Source: Candidatus Altimarinota bacterium (lineage in GTDB: Bacteria > Patescibacteriota > Gracilibacteria > CAIRYL01). From it: a stretch of 8,075 nt of DNA. The stretch covers positions 1-8,075 of the forward strand of contig JALUEA010000104.1 in the NCBI GenBank assembly GCA_027053135.1, given 5' to 3'. A program made the position numbers and the translations under genes. Shown here piece after piece: positions 5,628-8,075 of the stretch (position 1 is its first letter; every line of letters starts with the position of its first letter). The notes beneath the pieces are model-generated. The model worked only from the letters and a program-made list of their open reading frames with translations. It did not search any database and was not told the origin of the DNA.

Positions 5628-7103
5628 ATGTTTATTTTTCCACAAATTCTCGATCTTATAAAAAATGTATCAACAACCCTTCCCCCAGATGTTCAAGAAG
5701 CACTCCATCATGCACGAAAAACAGAAGAAAAAAATAATACTGCATCAAATATTGCTCTTGATATTATCAATAAAAATGTTGATATTTCTGCATTTGAAAA
5801 TGTTCCAATGTGTCAAGATACGGGTTTTCCAACATTTTTTGTTTCGTACAATCCACGAATACATGCAAATCATATTGATGAAGAATATATCTCTGATCAA
5901 ATTAAAAAAGCAGTTACAATAGCAACAAAAAATGGAATTTTGCGACCAAATGCCGTAGATTCCTTAACGGGAAAAAATTCTGGAACAAATGTAGGAGATG
6001 AATATCCAAAAATTGTATTCGAAAAAAATTTCGATTTAGCATTACACGAAATACAAGTAAAACTTATTTTAAAAGGAGGAGGAAGCGAAAATGTTTCTGA
6101 CCAATTTACACTCCCTACTCAAACTGATTTTGGACGAGCAAGTAGAGATATTGAAGGTGTAAAAAAAGCAGTACTACAAATTATTAAAAACGCAGAAGGG
6201 AAAGGATGCGCTCCAGGAATTTTAGGAATTCATATTGGAGGGGATCGAGGAACAGGATACGATAAAGCAAAAAAGAACTTATTTACTCCTTTGTTTGCAA
6301 AAAATGAAAATAAAATTTTGGAAAAATTAGAAACGGAAATTCTAGAAGAAGCCAACCAATTAAATATTGGACCTATGGGATTTGGTGGAAAATCAACCAT
6401 TTTATCATGCAGTATTTCTGCATCTCATCGACTTCCAGCAAGTTTTTTTGTAACAGTTATCTACAACTGCTGGGCGTTACGAAGAGGTGAAATTATTATA
6501 AATATACAATCTGGAGAAGTACAAAAATCAAATAAATACCAAAGAGATAAAGAAAACACAAATAACAATACAACAAATAATATCGATTTTTCCAATGCAA
6601 AAAAACTCCATTTTCCTATTACAAGCGAAGATGTTAAAAAATTAAAATTTGGAGATATTGTATTGCTTTCAGGGAAAATTTATACCGGAAGAGATGTTCT
6701 CCACCATGCAGTAGTAGAAGAAAATTTAGAATTACCAATAAATATTTCAGGTTCGGCAATTTATCATTGTGGACCAATTATGAAACAAAACGAAAACGGT
6801 GAATGGTACGCGCATTCTGCAGGACCAACAACATCAATTCGAGAAGAACCGTATCAAACGGCTTTCATTGAAAAAACTGGAATAAAAGCAGTTATCGGAA
6901 AAGGAAATATGGGAGACAAAACACTCGCAGGATTACGAAAAAACAACGCAGTGTATCTTCATGCTATTGGTGGAGCGGCAACCATTTATGCAAAAAGTAT
7001 TACAAAAGTACATAATGTACATTTTTTAGAAGAATTTGGAATGCCAGAAGCACTATGGGAAATAGAAGTTTCTGACTTTCCTGTACGAGTAACTATGATG
7101 TAA
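5628..7103 (+). CDS. Class I (4Fe-4S) fumarate hydratase, fused alpha and beta parts
   Basis: Interconverts fumarate and malate with an oxygen-sensitive [4Fe-4S] cluster. The alpha part (about 1-297) carries the three expected cluster Cys: C62 in PMCQDTG, C194 in GKGCAPGILGIHIGGDR and C281 in IYNCWALRRG. It also carries GPMGFGGKSTIL (248-259). The beta part (about 323-491) has FGDIVLLSGKIYTGRDVLHH, then CGPIMK, SAGPTTSIREEPY (397-409) and GKGNMGDKT, the usual beta-subunit active-site motifs. Residues ~298-322 between the halves form an Asn/Lys-rich linker with no family counterpart. At 491 aa it is shorter than E. coli FumA (548 aa). L(+)-tartrate dehydratase shares this fold, so substrate is not fully settled. 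It stands alone, with no other TCA genes in the window, divergent from tyrS and convergent with the next gene. Confidence 0.9.
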   Translation: MFIFPQILDLIKNVSTTLPPDVQEALHHARKTEEKNNTASNIALDIINKNVDISAFENVPMCQDTGFPTFFVSYNPRIHANHIDEEYISDQIKKAVTIATKNGILRPNAVDSLTGKNSGTNVGDEYPKIVFEKNFDLALHEIQVKLILKGGGSENVSDQFTLPTQTDFGRASRDIEGVKKAVLQIIKNAEGKGCAPGILGIHIGGDRGTGYDKAKKNLFTPLFAKNENKILEKLETEILEEANQLNIGPMGFGGKSTILSCSISASHRLPASFFVTVIYNCWALRRGEIIINIQSGEVQKSNKYQRDKENTNNNTTNNIDFSNAKKLHFPITSEDVKKLKFGDIVLLSGKIYTGRDVLHHAVVEENLELPINISGSAIYHCGPIMKQNENGEWYAHSAGPTTSIREEPYQTAFIEKTGIKAVIGKGNMGDKTLAGLRKNNAVYLHAIGGAATIYAKSITKVHNVHFLEEFGMPEALWEIEVSDFPVRVTMM

Positions 7104-7110
7104 AATATTA

Positions 7111-7431
7111 TTATTGTGTTTTATTACTCGAATACAACGATGCCCAAATATAAAATATCAAAATAAAAAGTATAGCGAACTGGACACTATGAGGAGCATT
7201 TAAAAATTCATGAAAAAGAAAGATGAGTCCTTCATTAAATTTGTGTGCCATTTCTCCCATAAAGATAAAAAATGGAGAAACAAAGTATTCTTTCATTCCT
7301 TTATCCCAAAATAAAAAATACGAAATAAGCGTAAAAACCATTAAGAGCGAAACCGTATACAAAAATAATTTATTTGCAAAAATAATAGTATCTTCATTCA
7401 TATCGCCATTTTTCCCTTCCACAAGAGACAT
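7111..7431 (-). CDS. Small membrane protein of unknown function, 5' end at a sequence junction
   Basis: The predicted protein is up to 106 aa and unrecognised. Hydrophobic stretches lie near residues 19-38 (KLFLYTVSLLMVFTLISYFLFW), 44-54 and 84-101 (VQFAILFILIFYIWASLY). An amphipathic, Phe-rich middle follows the second (KFNEGLIFLFHEFLN). The frame stays open to 7479, but bases beyond about 7430-7456 belong to the HlyD-like gene, so those extra N-terminal residues are not credible. Possible starts are ATG 7431 (MSLVEG) and ATG 7401 (MNEDT), neither with a Shine-Dalgarno sequence; the true start may have been lost at the junction. It converges on the fumarase gene with 7 bp between stops. Confidence 0.5.
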   Translation of the reverse strand: MSLVEGKNGDMNEDTIIFANKLFLYTVSLLMVFTLISYFLFWDKGMKEYFVSPFFIFMGEMAHKFNEGLIFLFHEFLNAPHSVQFAILFILIFYIWASLYSSNKTQ

Positions 7432-7456
7432 TAAAATTAAAAATAATATAATTATA
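7430..7456. other. A/T-only junction between two unlike genomic sequences
   Basis: A 27-bp stretch with no G or C. To its left is a CPR-style membrane gene read leftward. To its right the plus frame abruptly becomes a HlyD C-terminal domain (from IIIAPSEGV). Both genes have their 5' ends here and neither has a natural upstream part. Codon habits and Shine-Dalgarno use also switch at this point. I read it as a likely assembly breakpoint, less likely a true recombination or transfer boundary. The exact base cannot be fixed. Confidence 0.65.
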
Positions 7457-7900
7457 GCTCCAAGTGAAGGCGTTATCACAAACTTAAAAGTTCATTCTCC
7501 AAAAGAAGTTATAAAGCCACATGATACTATTATGTATATTGTCCCAAAAACAAATAAATATTTTATAGAAGCTATGATAAATCCAACAGATATAGATAAA
7601 GTACATGTAGGTCAATTAGCTACAGTAAATTTCCCTTCTTATGTAGACCCCGCAGCAAAACCTATAGAAGCTAAAGTAATTTATATCTCAGCAGATATTA
7701 TAAAAACGCCTAAAAACCAATTTTATAAAGCTAAATTAATTTTTACAAAAAAAGGTCTTAAGGCAATTAAAGAAAATAATTTTAAAATCATTCCTGGAAT
7801 GCCTGTAGTAGTATTTATTAAAGCAGAAAGAAGAAGCTTTGCATCTTATGTCTTACTTCCTATAGAACAACTCTTAAAAGGGGCATTCCATGCAAATTAA
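7430..7900 (+). CDS. HlyD-family membrane fusion protein, C-terminal part only
   Basis: Periplasmic adaptor of a type I secretion system, joining an inner-membrane ABC transporter to an outer-membrane TolC channel. The visible ~156 residues carry the second lipoyl half (IIIAPSEGVITNLKVHSPKEVIKPHDTIMYIVP) and the beta-barrel domain (YFIEAMINPTDIDKVHVGQLATVNFPSY, then AKVIYISADI). The C-terminal membrane-proximal run PGMPVVVFIKAERRSFASYVLLPIEQLLKGAF matches the family ending 'PGM.V.V.I..G.RS...YLL.P'. The N-terminal membrane anchor, first lipoyl half and coiled coil are absent. In-frame codons back to 7223 are antisense to the neighbouring membrane gene and do not resemble HlyD. It overlaps the next gene by 11 bp, as in T1SS operons. 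Composition suggests an AT-rich Gram-negative, perhaps Campylobacterota. Confidence 0.85.
   Translation: MKIKNNIIIAPSEGVITNLKVHSPKEVIKPHDTIMYIVPKTNKYFIEAMINPTDIDKVHVGQLATVNFPSYVDPAAKPIEAKVIYISADIIKTPKNQFYKAKLIFTKKGLKAIKENNFKIIPGMPVVVFIKAERRSFASYVLLPIEQLLKGAFHAN
7876..7883 (+). promoter_or_regulatory. Shine-Dalgarno sequence for the TolC-like gene
   Basis: AAAAGGGG lies 6 nt before the ATG at 7890, inside the HlyD coding region. It fixes the start of the TolC-like gene. It is the only Shine-Dalgarno-like site before a gene start in the window, in contrast to all genes left of 7430. Confidence 0.7.
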
Positions 7901-8075
7901 AAAACTTTTATTAGCTATATTAATTTCTTTTTCATTTTCGTATAATTTAAATGACATTTTAAATGAAGCACTTAATAATAATTATAAAATTAAAAGTTAT
8001 ACCCATAAAATAAACGCTCAAAATTACAATATAAAACAAGCAAAAAGTCTATATTATCCTTCTATAAATTTATAT
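7890..8075 (+). CDS. TolC-family outer-membrane efflux protein, N-terminal part (runs off the window)
   Basis: The first 62 residues are visible. A signal peptide (MQIKKLLLAILISFSFS) is followed by YNLNDILNEALNNNYKIKSYTHKINAQNYNIKQAKSLYYPSINLY. The pattern 'L.dil..AL.NN..I......I.A...NI..AKS.YYPSI.L' is the hallmark N-terminus of TolC/OEP proteins, the first helix of the periplasmic tunnel. TolC trimers form the outer-membrane exit duct for type I secretion and efflux. The ATG overlaps the end of the HlyD-like gene by 11 bp and has a strong Shine-Dalgarno sequence, so the two form one operon. An outer-membrane protein is not expected in a CPR cell, which supports a different source for this end of the window. 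Confidence 0.85.
   Translation, partial: MQIKKLLLAILISFSFSYNLNDILNEALNNNYKIKSYTHKINAQNYNIKQAKSLYYPSINLY

Noticed and set aside
110..7103. UGA = glycine code (translation table 25)
   Set aside because: All conserved genes are full length under the standard code, conserved glycines use GG-type codons, and no in-frame TGA was found.
1..8075. CRISPR array, transposase, att sites or tRNA genes
   Set aside because: No regularly spaced repeats, no transposase motifs, and no tRNA cloverleaf or TTCGA-type T-arm recognised on either strand.

Overview
The first ~7.4 kb read as one AT-rich bacterial chromosome segment with compact gene spacing. It carries rpsO, ruvB, a short-form hpf/raiA, tyrS, a fused class I fumarase and several small uncharacterised proteins. 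Gly is mostly GGA and Arg often CGA, stop codons are TAA or TAG (no TGA), and no gene start here has a purine-rich Shine-Dalgarno sequence. With small proteins such as an 84-aa S15 and a bPH2-like membrane protein, this fits a reduced Patescibacteria/CPR-type genome, perhaps near the Peregrinibacteria/Gracilibacteria side. The phylum is an inference from style, not from a marker. The code looks standard: no conserved protein is interrupted by in-frame TGA.

Layout. rpsO (110-364) ends in a clear intrinsic terminator (397-440). A promoter at 439-468 then starts a tight rightward set: a four-helix membrane protein (518-946), a PH-domain membrane protein (978-1592), a truncated dephospho-CoA-kinase-like P-loop protein (1606-2106) and a SprT-like zinc protease (2110-2604). 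The last gene overlaps ruvB tail to tail (2601-3629, minus). Between ruvB and hpf (3926-4246, minus) is a 296-bp gap. It contains a minus-strand promoter and a ~168-nt rod-like RNA with a central bubble, which I propose is a 6S RNA. tyrS (4310-5518, minus) is divergent from a fused class I fumarase (5628-7103, plus). A small membrane protein (7111-7431, minus) converges on the fumarase.

From about 7430-7456 the character changes abruptly. The rest is the C-terminal half of a HlyD-type membrane fusion protein, then the start of an overlapping TolC-family outer-membrane protein with a signal peptide and a good Shine-Dalgarno sequence. This looks like a Gram-negative type I secretion operon (Campylobacterota-like composition) joined to the CPR-like contig within a 27-bp A/T-only stretch. 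The HlyD gene has no natural 5' part. An assembly chimera is the simplest explanation; horizontal transfer or recombination is the alternative.

The most interesting native element is the structured RNA next to hpf. If it is 6S RNA, one locus holds both a ribosome-hibernation factor and an RNA-polymerase-sequestering RNA.
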